A DNA stretch of 64,000 nucleotides, from positions 57,690 to 121,689 of the forward strand of contig JAMCCL010000057.1 of assembly GCA_024516035.1 (NCBI GenBank). The letters run 5' to 3'. A program made the translations under genes and the position numbers. The notes beneath the pieces were generated by a model. The model searched no databases. It saw only the letters and a list, made by a program, of their open reading frames with translations, and was not told where the DNA came from. Shown piece by piece: positions 21,516-33,800 of this stretch; the stretch's first letter is position 1, and the number at the start of each line of letters is the position of its first letter. Origin of the DNA: Bactericera cockerelli (Eukaryota > Arthropoda > Insecta > Hemiptera > Triozidae).

Positions 21516-21787
21516 CTAGCCGTTTGCCCGTGCTTTGCAACGGGACTAAATTTCAAATTTACTAAGGCATGGCCGTACTGCTGGACAACAATGCCTTTTT
21601 GAACTTTTTATAATTTTTCTGGACAAAGCGATAATGGTTTTGGGGGGGTCAATTCTGAGACATTTTTCGCTATCTCTTACCGTTTTGGCCAAACAACTCC
21701 GGACAAACAAACAAACATAGGTAGGTAGGTAGGTAGGTAGGTAGGTAGGTAGGTAGGTAGTCCTTTTTTCTGTTTTATATATAGAGA
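21516..21787 (-). mobile_element. Non-autonomous Helitron, minus-strand copy
   Basis: On the minus strand it starts TCTCTATATATAAAACAG and ends GCAAACGGCTAG, with the same near-terminal hairpin as the copy at 2301-2540. It is 32 bp longer mainly because CTACCTAC has expanded into a tetranucleotide run. No Rep/helicase gene is present. Confidence 0.87.
21717..21760. repeat. Tetranucleotide TAGG microsatellite inside a Helitron
   Basis: Eleven tandem TAGG units occupy the site where the 2301-2540 copy has only about two. Confidence 0.95.
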
Positions 21788-21856
21788 TTAATTTGTAATT
21801 ATCTGTGTTGTGTATATATGTGTCCATATTAATAAAGTGTTAAATAATAATAATAA

Positions 21857-21885
21857 TACACATTGATATAACTCGTCTCAAATAC
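21857..21885. repeat. Right copy of a 29-bp direct repeat
   Basis: Matches 21358-21386 with one G/A difference. Confidence 0.7.
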
Positions 21886-22744
21886 CAGACAGTTCTCAGG
21901 CAGACTGACCACATGAGCCTAGCACTTGTGAATAATTGGCCAGGTATGTATTCCCTAATGAACACATCTCCAGGCAGCCATCCTAATTGAAACGGAAGTA
22001 AACCCAACTCAATTAGCCGGAATCGAAACCGATCGATCCGCATTGGCGGAGTACATGACGATCCGACCACTCTCTCACGGTCATCATAACAATCACTCTA
22101 TCTGATGATAATGCTGACTTGATGACTGTAAAGATCCTACCGTCGGCATCGATGATGAAGACAAAAGGCCAAAAAAAATCAATGATACACCAGTTCTTAT
22201 TCAGTCACGAAAGTTAAGCATCGTTCAGTGAGACTAGAACTTGAATGGTTGACTGTTCAAATTTAAATTCTAGTGATACTGCCTATTCCCGGACCCACTC
22301 AAGCTGGATGAAGTTAATTCGAGCATCTGGTTTTTGATTTTCTGGTGAACGGAGGGTTCTATTTTCCACGACAGCAATAAGAAAAAAATGAAAAATATTC
22401 GGCTGAAGGCCTTTTTACAAAAAAAGAAGAAAGGAACGATAAATGAATGTATACAGAATATGTATACAGAATACCTTATGTATTTATTTATCCTATTTAT
22501 TTATTTAGGAATGAAAAAAACAAATAGCAGACTTTCTCATTGGTAAATTTCCACAAAGAGGAGTCATTAACACTCAGGACGGAATTTTTTAACAAATAAT
22601 ATGCAACAACAACAACAAGATATTTCGGATACTTTTCGCCGAAATCCAAATTTTTTTAGCAATAAAAACAAGTGTAATAGGCTCCAGGCATGTTACTTTC
22701 CCAGAGGCTATTAAAGTCATGTAACTCCAGAAGTCACACATATA
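21886..22744. other. Intergenic stretch, no gene seen
   Basis: No credible frame or family match. Some AT-rich low-complexity sequence lies near 22440-22510. Confidence 0.45.
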
Positions 22745-22973
22745 CAGGGTCTGCATACAATCTCAACCTACTACCAGTATCTCGAGAACCACATAAATAC
22801 TATGATTGGCATGGTAAACAAACTCAAACTCTTTAGATACTGAAAGACCAACTATGTAAATCCCATTTCAGTCTGGTTTATGATGCAGCACCCCAAAACA
22901 TTTTTAAATATCAGCCATCCAAAAGGTTCGTTGAAAAGTTATAGGGAATAACGTAATCTTTCTCCTTACCCTG
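22745..22973. mobile_element. Short mariner-type MITE containing repeat H
   Basis: The left end is TA then CAGGGTCTGCATAC; the right end, read inverted, is TA then CAGGGTAAGGAGAAAG. Only the first six bases agree, so the ends are weakly matched, but the TA flanks and CAGGGT start fit a 229-bp Tc1/mariner-like MITE. It carries the H motif with GATTGGCATGGTAAACAAAC. Confidence 0.45.
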
Positions 22974-22979
22974 TATCCT

Positions 22980-23884
22980 GTATTGTATAGAATACGCAAT
23001 TTTATATGAACCTGTACATTATTATAAGACGGGTAATTTACTGAGAAGCCATTCCGGAGTTCCAGACTGCCTACTGTCGAAGAATTGAAGATGTTCCTTG
23101 TCAATCAAGTCATGATTCTCACTTATTCTTTCGAAATTAATGTCTTTGATGATCATATTTAATTGTCTCAAGTTCAAGGAATATGTTCTGATTTAGGAAT
23201 GATGGTTATTTTTTATTTCAAGTGATGAGAATGATGAAACGCGTCTCAAATATTTTTTAAATATTTCCGCTTGTTCTGAAGAATGTACCAAGGAAGCCTA
23301 CAAGAAATTGGACTGCCTATCGAGTTAATAACTAAAACTTTCTGGACTGCGGAAACTTGACCAATGCATCGTTTAATATTGATGTGATGTTATAAATTCA
23401 ACGTGTTTGAGATACAATATATTATGAATATATAGATGTGATATTACACAATTGGTGATTCCATGAAATCGATGACGATTCCAGGAGATTAAGGGGATAA
23501 TTAGGCTGGGTGAGGTTAATGTGGGTAGCAGGTTTGTGAGTTACCTGCGAATGGAGGGTTAAACCCAAAACCCATGCCATCGTTACGTGACGATATTAAT
23601 GAAATTGACGCCCTGATACTATACCTGAAACGAATAAAATGCTATAGAAAAAATTGTTTGAAACGGAAACGGTGTGAAAGACCACATGTAGTTAAAGCAC
23701 CTTAATAATAATAAAAAAAAAAAAATAAAAAAAAACCCAAAACCCAAATTAAAAATTGACAAAATCGAGATCTTAAGTCATGACTTAAAATCAGTTCTCA
23801 GATATCAGTTCTCCTCACTTAACTCGGGTGCAGCCGCTAACCCCAAGGAGGTTTGGAAAAAGGCAAAGTTAAAGAAGAAGGAGG
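22980..23884. other. Intergenic stretch, no gene seen
   Basis: No frame or family match. An A-run lies at about 23710-23735. Confidence 0.45.
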
Positions 23885-24155
23885 AGAAGGAGGTCCCGGA
23901 ATTCGAACTCCCGTGCCGAGAAAAATTTGTATTCTTAATTTGGTTACAATTGTTTGTAAGGGATACCTTCCGGTGCGCTCGTGTTGACCCAGCACCTAGT
24001 TGGGAAGTATTGTGTCACTTCTCGCCCATCAGAGGGGAGGCATACTACGGGATGGGTAGGCTACAACACAGACCACAAGCGTCTACAGTAGCTCCTGTTT
24101 CATGGCTACGAAATAAAAACTGCTGTGAAACACTCATCTTTAAAAAAAAAAAAAA
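23885..24155 (+). mobile_element. SINE E, near full-length copy
   Basis: A degraded tRNA-like head (GGAGGTCCCGGAATTCGAAC) is followed by the E body: GGTTACAATTGTTTGTAAGG, ATACCTTCCGGTGCGCTCGT, GTGTCACTTCTCGCCCATCA, CACAAGCGTCTACAGTAGCT, then GTTTCATGGCTACGAAATAA and a poly-A tail. It aligns with 49434-49700. The A tail distinguishes it from SINEs A and B, whose tails are TAA repeats. Confidence 0.82.
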
Positions 24156-24178
24156 TAGTTATAGAACATATATCCATG

Positions 24179-24408
24179 ATAATAATAATAATAATAGTAA
24201 TAATACTCTTTAGTGGAATGTAACCACCAGGCGAGGTTAATGCTCAAAGCATTTTCTACCACCTACCTCAGAGTCTTATTATTATGTGTGGTCACAAACT
24301 CAAATTCATGAGGAAAAATTCATGCACTGGGTGGAATTCGAACCAACGGATCCCTCCGCTACCTGGATTACCACAGACTAGCGCGTTAACCACTTGACTA
24401 CCAGATAG
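24179..24408 (-). mobile_element. SINE A, full-length copy
   Basis: On the minus strand the head has GTAGTCAAGTGGTTAACGCG and GGTTCGAATTCCACCCAGTG, then the full A body, then a TAT-TAT tail. It is the closest match to the plus-strand copy at 17630-17852. Confidence 0.87.
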
Positions 24409-24427
24409 ATGATATTATGTGTAACAT

Positions 24428-24614
24428 TTAATCAATCACTGTGGCAGAGCGAGTTAGCGCGCTAGGCATTGCACGATTCCCAGCGGGGGAGGATTTTTTC
24501 TGCTCTGTGCTTGGATGTTCGGGGTCCACTCATACCTCGTGAGGAAAAATGAGTAGCTGCTTTAATGTGAAGCAGCGACCAGTGGCAGAATCTTAGGCAA
24601 AAAAAAAAAAATAG
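24428..24614 (+). mobile_element. SINE D, single copy
   Basis: A tRNA-like start, TGGCAGAGCGAGTTAGCGCG, is followed by a B-box-poor stretch and a body containing CTCGTGAGGAAAAATGAGTA, ending in a run of at least 14 A. This is the only copy I see, so the family call rests on structure alone. Confidence 0.5.
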
Positions 24615-24654
24615 TACAAGATATTGTAAATTAATGTGGTAAAGTCCTATGATT

Positions 24655-24700
24655 CTGCGCTACCCACTAAAATTGTGACATAATAACACAAAGAAAAAAC
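24655..24700 (+). repeat. SINE C tail fragment
   Basis: AAAATTGTGACATAATAACA, then CAAAGAAAAAACAT, matches the 3' end of the SINE C copy at 10950-10985. Confidence 0.6.
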
Positions 24701-24706
24701 ATATTA

Positions 24707-24850
24707 TCTCTATATATAAATGAGAAATATGGACGGACTTTGTGGCTTTGTGTGCAGGAATTGTTTAGGCGAAACGGTAAGAGATAGCGAAAAATTGATG
24801 AGAGACGACCCCAAGTAAAATTACCGGAAAATACCAGGAAAACCTTTCAA
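24707..24850 (+). mobile_element. Helitron 5' end without a visible 3' end
   Basis: It starts TCTCTATATATAAATGAG after an A and keeps AAACGGTAAGAGATAGCGAA, the internal motif of the other two Helitrons. Homology fades by about 24850 and no CTAG-terminated hairpin follows before sequence character changes. Either a different, longer Helitron starts here or the copy is cut off at an assembly problem. Confidence 0.7.
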
Positions 24851-27800
24851 AAGTCCGAAATTCTCTCTAACACCTAGTCCTCTACGAGTACCTAATGCGA
24901 AACCTTTTCCTTCCAATACCTCGAGGCGATCCTATGCAACAGTAGATATAGTATAAAACACCTGCGAGCGCATATTCTCATATAACCACACTATATTACA
25001 GAGCCCTACCTGCAACACGTCAGCGCGCGACAAATTCTCTCTCTCTGCGAATAGCACCTATAATCTGTCCATTCTCATCATCACATTCTCTCCACTAAAC
25101 ACACTATATAACTAAAACCACTTACACACTCTCCAACATCTCTTACACAACTCACAACCATATGCGCAACATCCCACTCTTACACTTGAACAGCGTACAT
25201 CGAGAGATAGCTGGCAGCGAATTAAAAGACCAGACCGTCGTCGATCTCGCCACCACTCTCTCTACAGACACTTAGAGTTCTCTATATTCTCTACAGCGAG
25301 AGGTAGATGACTTCTCGTTTACAGAGATCTTCTGCACATGACAACTCACTCTCACTTCTCGTGGCCGCACTCTCAAACATTTGTCGCGACAGCGAGCGAA
25401 CCATATAACTCTTTCTAGTCTACTACATCTCACTTACATCTCATCACACATGTCTAAATGCGCGCCATCTACATCCAGCCTTCTATCGTTATATCTTACA
25501 TCACTTAGGCCTCGCATTATTATGGCACTCTCTCTGTATCACCCCTCTAGCACAGCGCGCACAAGCATCAGCACAAGCTCTCTTAGTCTATTACGCGACA
25601 ATATACTCGGCGTAACCTCATCCTGGAATCTACTACTGACGTACACTCCACGCATATTAGATATCTATCTACACAAGACACATGTTCCACCAGAGTACAC
25701 ATGAGCAAAAGTGCATACTCACAAGCGCGAGCGATGTGAATCCTTCTAGTTTCTTATTTGTACAAACCGCGTGCGAGGAGATCAGTACACACAACTCATC
25801 CTTTATATCTATTATATGTAATCACTTCAGAGTTTACTTCTTTTCTGCACTTTCGCACTCACTATTTCTTTCTATAGCGTCAGCGCGAGAGTCGTTATGT
25901 CCCTCGAGCACAATAATATACAAGGTCCAATATCTTCACGCCTTCCAATCTAAAGAAAATAAACGCCACACAGTCAACTTCTCTATTTCAGCCTCAGGGA
26001 ATCCACTATATAACTAATCCCATGAGTTCTAGCGCATCGTAGCGTACTATTCGAGATGAAGCGTAGTGTTTATACTCAGTTTGCTAGGAGTAGTGTCTGA
26101 GATGCGTCTTAGATTAATAGCATTGAGTTGTCTTAGCAGACAGTGTGTTCTATAGTGTAGTGCCACTATGTCTCTCATTGTATTCTGTATGTCTGAGTCG
26201 CTGTGCGTATGTTGTGAGAGTGCTGTGAGGTGGGTGCTCTCATACTGAGTCTCTTCATATCTGTAGGTACACTATATTATGTGATCGTGTGTAGCGCTGT
26301 TCAGAGTGTAGGAGTGTATATGGTAAGATTATAGGTGTAGGTGCTCGCTCGATACTAAAGGATAGCACTTGAACATGTCTAAGGATATATTGGGTGAGAT
26401 ATGTGGTCAGGATGTTGAGGATAGTAGTCAGTACCTAGGTGTGACGTGATGATGTCGAGTCCTGAAGAGAGGTGATATATGTGCCTTGGTGCATAGACGT
26501 CATGTTGTCGGCGTAGAGTTAGTGTGGATGCACGATATCTGTGCCTAGAGATTGGGTGGTGTGTCTATGACTGTTAGTATACAGTGTGTACTTGTGGTTA
26601 GACTGTGGACGAGAGTCGAGTCAGCTTGAGCGGTGAGTGAGTATTTATATGATGTATCTCAGATATTCTGAGTGTGTCTACGAGCTCTGTGATATCTGTA
26701 GTTGAGAGTATATGTGAGTAGTTGACAAGTTGCAGCATTAGTGCTGAGTAGTGAATAGGAGAGTGTACTCGAGATATGACTATTTCCTGCAAGAGAGACG
26801 TACTTCTACTCTACATATAGCTGGTCTCTGAGAGTTGTGTGTATATTATTGGACGAACTAGAGAGACGTAATATAGTTGTGACTACGTATCGACACACGA
26901 GTGAGTCCGCGGTGAGCGATAATGTATTGTGTGTTCTGTTAGTATCTTCGCATAGTCGTGCGAGGTTAAAACCGTAATAGAGCAGTAGATGTCGTGTAGT
27001 TAGCTGACATCATCCCCTCTTCGCGACAAGACGTGTGTCTGTGCGTGCCATGTATTCCATCTCGATCACGAATCTAGATATAAACTTCAGTAAAGCTTGA
27101 TGAAATAGTCCAGGCACACAGATCCTCATTGTGTGTACCACGAGCTACATATATCTCGTATGACAGAAGCAAACTTCTAACTTACCCATGGCACCTAGTT
27201 TCCCCACGTAAACGGGAGCTCTTTACATAGCCTGGGACAATTGTGACGTGTCGGGAAACTACCTTCGGCAGTGACACACACACAAGTGAACAACACAAAA
27301 AAAAAAATCTCGCCTAGCTGCGCACACCCACCAGTGTAGAGAGAGTACTAAGCACAATTACCACCACGTCCCATACATAAAATTGCATCGAGTCATCACG
27401 TCTTAACACTGCGAGTGTCTCTATTAGATCCAAACTAATTACTAGTTTACACAACACCACAATGATCTATGTTACATTAATCTACATCGCGATTAAGTTC
27501 TACTTAGTCATATTCACCTCGCTGTGTAACACATGAGTTACTAGTCTAATCACACTGACCTCCGACTGAGTCACGATGGTGTAGTGATGTCTACAGTGGA
27601 TATCTTATGAGTGTAATAGAGGATCACACAACAGGTTTGCGAGCGAGATTTCTCGGAGAATCCTTGGAGTACGCACAACAGATCGTGAATGATCTACACA
27701 TATTGAATAACACGTGAGTGTGTCATCTAATCTTATCAACGTAAATCATGACAGGAGAGAGCAGACTATACGGTGCGAATGGATAGACAAGCACAAGAGA

Positions 27801-30800
27801 GGAGTGACGTGGACTGGATCACATAAAACAAAGTGAGGACATCAACATAGACAAGAGAGAGTAGAACTAAGGAGGGCTAGAAACGTGTAGTTAACTTCTT
27901 CTATTCTTGTCTACACACATGTGGAGAAGTCTACACATGTGCAACGTGAATATCACAAGCTGCTCGCAATATTAAGAAGCCACAATTGTGTTAAATTTAT
28001 ATTTAATGTTTAAATTTATTAAGTATATGTAACTATCAATGATTTATTAAGTGACATGAATGATAGGACATCTACCTACATTTCAAAATGAGGAGGTCAC
28101 ATTAAGCGAGAATTATTTGGCGTTAACTGAGTGAAAGTATGTATCATGATTTTTGTAGAACATGCTTATCACAAATAGAAGGACGATAGAGGTATTCAAC
28201 AGAGTAATCGTTCTAACATAGAGTAGAGTAGAACATCACACTCTATTATAAGTGAGTGCGTACACGTCACATTATTTGATGTCTCTCTCTTGTGAATTAT
28301 AGAAAACATACATTGAGTGAGCATCAAACAAACTACAAGAAATTTACTCTAGATCTGACTTATCACCAATATAGAGGGTGGAGGACAGTACACTACGATT
28401 TTGTGATCTATATAAGAGTGATCTATCAAGGAGTATACACACATTTACATGACTTGACTTGATTCTTCAGCATATATTTCAATTATATACAGAGTTTTGG
28501 CAGCGGAGAGACATTTGTCTGGGGGAGTGTCTATTGTGGCACGGTTAGGTATGGTTTAGGGGGACAATCATAAGATCATAACACACAGGTTGGGGCGGAG
28601 ATTATAGTTCATCTTTATACAATGGTACACATCACATCTTTTAGTGTGATCGATAGGATAAATTGAGGGTATGAACCGATTCAGACTCATATTATTTGTT
28701 GTTTGAGGACGTATTGCTCGGTGATATTCATTGTAAGGAGGTGTAAATTTCTAATGAGCTGTGATGGATGGGTGGGTTTATATATTTTAAGGTATGTTCT
28801 ATTGAGAGTGTACACTATACAATTCAACAAATTTGTCAGATCAGGTGAGTGAGGATGATGAGCATACGTAGATGTCATGGGCCTCTAATGCTTAAGAGTA
28901 GGATTTAAAGAATAGTTGGTACACATATCTATAACGGGGACAGAGAGATAGTGACTTATTACTTTGATTAGTACATCTTCACTATTAAAGATATAATAGC
29001 TAACACAGGACTTATATCACATTATTTTGAGATTTATTCTCAAGGATTCAGGTGGGAGAGTCTAAAGACTTAATTGGAGAAGTGACACATGGTTTATACG
29101 AGAGTTCTCATCGCAGTGTGTAGATGACACAGCGAGAGCGAGGAGTTTCTTTATAGTGATAACTAACAATTGAGTGAGACAAATATTACATGACAACGCT
29201 AGTGTCTAGAATACTTGATTTTGTTATTTTATTACATAAACTAACAAACATTCATGATATCTTCTCTTAATACTATTGTTAGAATGTAGTTAATTTGGGG
29301 TAGGTGGTTTTATGTATGAAAAGTTAAGCTGACTGCTTGAACTTTTACACACATCTGAGTTATGAACATGTAATCATTGACACAGATATATGCATCAGGA
29401 CGAGTAGTAGGATTGAGAGGTAACATAAACGTGGTGGGGGTTAAATGAGATACACGATATAGATATTATTTTGTGAGGGTAGAAACTGTATATGCGATCA
29501 CGTGTTACACTCACATTATTGTTTTTCTGTCGCATAGAATATACTCACGCGGAGTCATTTGTTATGTAGTTGTTATTATTACTACTCTTATTTGTTAGAT
29601 GGGAGCGATTTGTTATCTATTATGAAGTCTTCATATTTATTAGGTACATGCACATTAAAGTTTATAACAATTGTTGAGCATGTAAAATCATATCTAATGT
29701 ATATAGTCTATTTGATTGCACTAGGGACTATTGATGATGGTCTTGCTGTGCGGGGAGGGTAGAAGAGTGACATAGACAGTTAACACACACATCTATCTTT
29801 GAAGCATTGACAACGAAAATAATGTTACGGTCAGTGTACGTAGAGACAGATCTGAGAGAGGAGATAATAAGGGTTTACTGTCACAAAGAGGATGGAACTG
29901 AATTGTCAATTGGTTCAACACACTTTCTCTATCACACAACACACATTTACATTTGAAACGTTGACTTATCCAGCTATCTGGATGAAAATCAAGATATTAC
30001 ATTATATACTGATATATCTAGTATCTACAAGAGAGACAGAAACATATTCTAAATTTATATTCAGACTCAAGTACAATGTCTCACACGAGACACTGTACTA
30101 TATGTGAGACTTAGTGTGGAGACATCTCACTACACATTCTTAGGATGAATAAAAAAACTTCGAGACAAGTTTAATGAGCTACTTTGTTTACAAGTATACA
30201 TCCAACACGTGTTGGCACGTCAGCGAACGAGCCGACAACTATATAGCAGTTTCTGGCGCTCGTGTAATATTTAGTATGAAAGCTTACGTCATATACACCA
30301 CATATATATGATAAAATTTAATACATAGATAACACCTCTTAACATTAATAAAAAGATATTGTATGCTCTGCGAGATGATTGTTAATACAATTGACATACG
30401 TACACATGGTATCAATTATTCTCTAGTGGTCTTGTCTGAAGTTTAATATATGTTAGAGAGATGAGTGCATATTATTTTTTTATACACAGTGTACACGCAT
30501 CATGTGACTTTGAAGAGTATCATAGTGATGTTAGTGTTTTCACGTGCGAGTGTGATAGCATTCGTCATGGATAGATATCTTTGGGTTTTGACGGGAGTGT
30601 GTATGTAGTGTGACAATACTATAACTTTGACATCATGGTGACTAGAACTTCTAAGCTTTATTTCTGTAGGAATACGCACAACAATTGTACAGATCTTGTA
30701 GATCACTAGATATGAGAGAATCGTATATGATTATGAGTGAGGTAACAAATGAGTGAGAGAGGAGATAGTGTGATTTGGGGTGCACACAACAAACTAAGTC

Positions 30801-33800
30801 GATTTGTATAGATACAGAGGACTGGGATTGTTCTAGTGATAGAGGTGTGACTAGACTTACTTTATCATCTAGTACAGGGTGTCGTAAAGTTTTGCACCTT
30901 ATTGTATATCAAACACACAGGGACTGTGATTGGGTGTGTCATATGTCTGTAGAGAAATATATTGTATCACTAAAAACGTAAAATATACGTAAATGATAGT
31001 ATTATGTATGTCGCAAGACTAGGTTGATTTTTGAGTGGAGAGGATGTGTGTGTGTTGTCGTGATGTATAGAGATTTCTCAAGAACATATGTTTTGTGGGG
31101 GAGAGTATTAGATTGAATACAGCTCACTATAGTGTGTGAGGTTTGTAGAGATTCAGTACTTTATAGACACATCCAGTTAGTAGATGTCAATGATTCACGG
31201 TGACAGCACAAAGTTGTTGATTAGATACTACTGAGTGCGAGCGAAATATACTCATCTTTATTCGTATGGCAGTCGTGAGTTTATGGCACTTGTTGTATAT
31301 TGAGAGAAGAACTGTTTATGTAATATGTAGTTTCATATTAAGGAGGAACATTTCATTATTCATTTACTCTAAGTGACAATGTACGTAGTATGTCACAGGG
31401 GTACTTATATTTGTTTTTATATTGTCATGTATAGAGCGAGTGTTATTCTCATATGTAGAATAGATAGAGGAGCACTGAGTGGCGGGTGGTGTGGATTCAC
31501 ACAATATAGACACTGAGGCTAATATAAAGACAGCAGATACAAAGATGTGAGAGGGTATTCACCACACTCTGGTAGACAAATGAGGACGACGTAACTAGGG
31601 ATCATAAGCAATATCTGTTAAGAATTACTTATTTATGCGAGAGGGTATTTATGAGTGGACAATGAGTCTCTTTTAATTCGCTGAATATACACTAGGCAGT
31701 GTTAAGTGAAAAGAAAAAAGGCATTGTAGATAGTATTAAAAAATGTAGACAGTGTGTATACACACTGAAGGGACAAGCGACACTAGAGAGACTCTTTCAG
31801 CATACTATGTTTGTTACTACTCGACATGGGAGTAGTATAACAGGTGACTAGTTGAGTCGGCAAGAGGAAGCTTTTAGATCTACATATTTATGTGAGGAGT
31901 ACATAGGGTGTTTGTAGGGAAAGTGGACAGTCTCTACTAGACGTAACATTTGTTTATGTCTCTAGGCACATACATGTAACATACTAGATATAGTTCTGCG
32001 AGAGAGTTCTATCTAGAGTTCATTGTGTTCATAGGGATAGCAGCGTGCAGTGTAGGGATACTAATGGGTAAGGTAAACGTTGCATAGTGGGTTTATATGA
32101 TAGCTTTGTGGTACATAAGTGATTACAAATGAGTAGTCACACGTTTCTAAGTGGTGGAGGGGTTAGTCATGTAGTGATAGCGAGAGTACATCTCTATCAC
32201 TGTATTCTTTCTTATCTCAACTTGATTGTAGATACACGGGGAAGGCGTGGACAGGTGTGTAGGAATTTACAGATCTATAAGACGCACATAATGCTAGATT
32301 ACAACGTGTATGAGCAGGCGATACTGTGGTAGAGTGTGTGGGTGTTTAGTGACATATTTATCAGCGAGAGTGAGTGTATACGAAACACTACATATCGTGG
32401 TGTGTTTTACGAGTGTGATCACGATGTGAACATGAGAGTAGGGATTTGCGTATCAACAAAATCAGATTCAGACAACTTATGTATAGTGAGTCTAGTGAGT
32501 GAACGTAGATAGTCGATAAAAATATGTGGGATATTAGGTGTGGGTGGGAGATATTTGTGTGGGAGTGGAATTTGGTGTGGTGAATTTATGAGAAGATAAA
32601 AAGTAATAAGTTAAATAGATGGAATAATGTAGAGGATGTGTAAGTGATTGTGGTGGGTTATGGTAAAAAAGATGTGGATTAGTGTATTAAATTGAGTATT
32701 GTGTGTGCAAGTGTTTTTACTGACAGACAGTAGCAAGGTGTACACCAAGACTAAACACATAGGTGCACGGGAGTTGCACGTGACAAACGCGACATATTAT
32801 GCAGTGAACTCTAACAGCGGGAACAGAAAGTATACAACACTAATGAGAGATATCGACATCTTAAAATGGCAAGAGACTTGACAGGAGTGGAAGAAATTAG
32901 GAGAGATTACATGTTGTGAGGAGGAACACGTTAGATAGACATTCACCACAACAATTAAGACAGAAAACACTGTTCTACTGATTATCACTCTCTTCTTAGT
33001 TCTAGGTTTGACAGTGAGTTCTGCAAGATATCTGAGACTGTGGACATGTTTTATATTCATAGTATGATCTCTAATTAGCACTAATTAGATATCATTGGGC
33101 TTCGTTGACTTGATATGAAATTATTAGTGCGTTCTAAATAGTAGGCTTCTATCATGATTAAAGGGGTCTCTATGTTGCTGTTTTCATAAGTAGTATTATA
33201 CTTTTACAAATTCAGATCGATATGCTATTTACAGACACAACATACACAGTGAGACATAGCAGAACATAAGAGGTATATGTACACACTAGTGAATTCAGAT
33301 CACAAAGGCAATTATGTAGCAGAGTCGTGAATGAACATACAGACGTTAGTATATATGCGTTCGGAGAAGAAGTTTACATGGTTTGGGTGATGATAGTGCG
33401 CCATAGCTAAGAGGTGAAGTTATAAGCAACAGAGCACATAGTAGAGAGTACTCAGTAACTTCAAGGTCTAGCGACTTACTGTGTGTAGTTGTATATGGAC
33501 ACATACGATTCTGGACATGAGAGAGCGTTGACTTGTAATACGTTGGAGCGCACAGAGTGTTGGACACTAGAGATGTCACATATGTCAGCGATTTTCAACA
33601 ATCTGTAACACTGATTTTTGTGTACTGGAACACACACAGCATGCCACGAGTATTGAAATAGTGGCGTGTTAGTGTTCTCACAGATCGACGAGGAATGTTA
33701 TTGACACATCGTCTCAATGTGGTGGTCACTCGGTAATAACTAGTAGAGGTAACATTTATGGCGAGGTTGAACGACACGACTTTCACAACTTGATTGATAT

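Larger units (their letters stand above)
21387..21856 (+). mobile_element. Repeat G element carrying a nested Helitron
   Basis: Between the 29-bp direct repeats the G signature appears first (GGGTTGGGTGGAAGAGATTG, CCCCGCCCTTTAG, T-rich stretch), then a complete minus-strand Helitron, then AATAAAGTGTTAAATAATAA with a TAA tail. Without the Helitron the G element is about 200 bp. The tail and long duplication suggest LINE-driven retroposition. Confidence 0.65.

Noticed and set aside
25381..26017. Two frames of 107 and 111 codons, serine/threonine/leucine-rich
   Set aside because: They lie in the G-poor part of the anomalous block, where stop codons are rarer because of composition; no motif and no neighbours support them.
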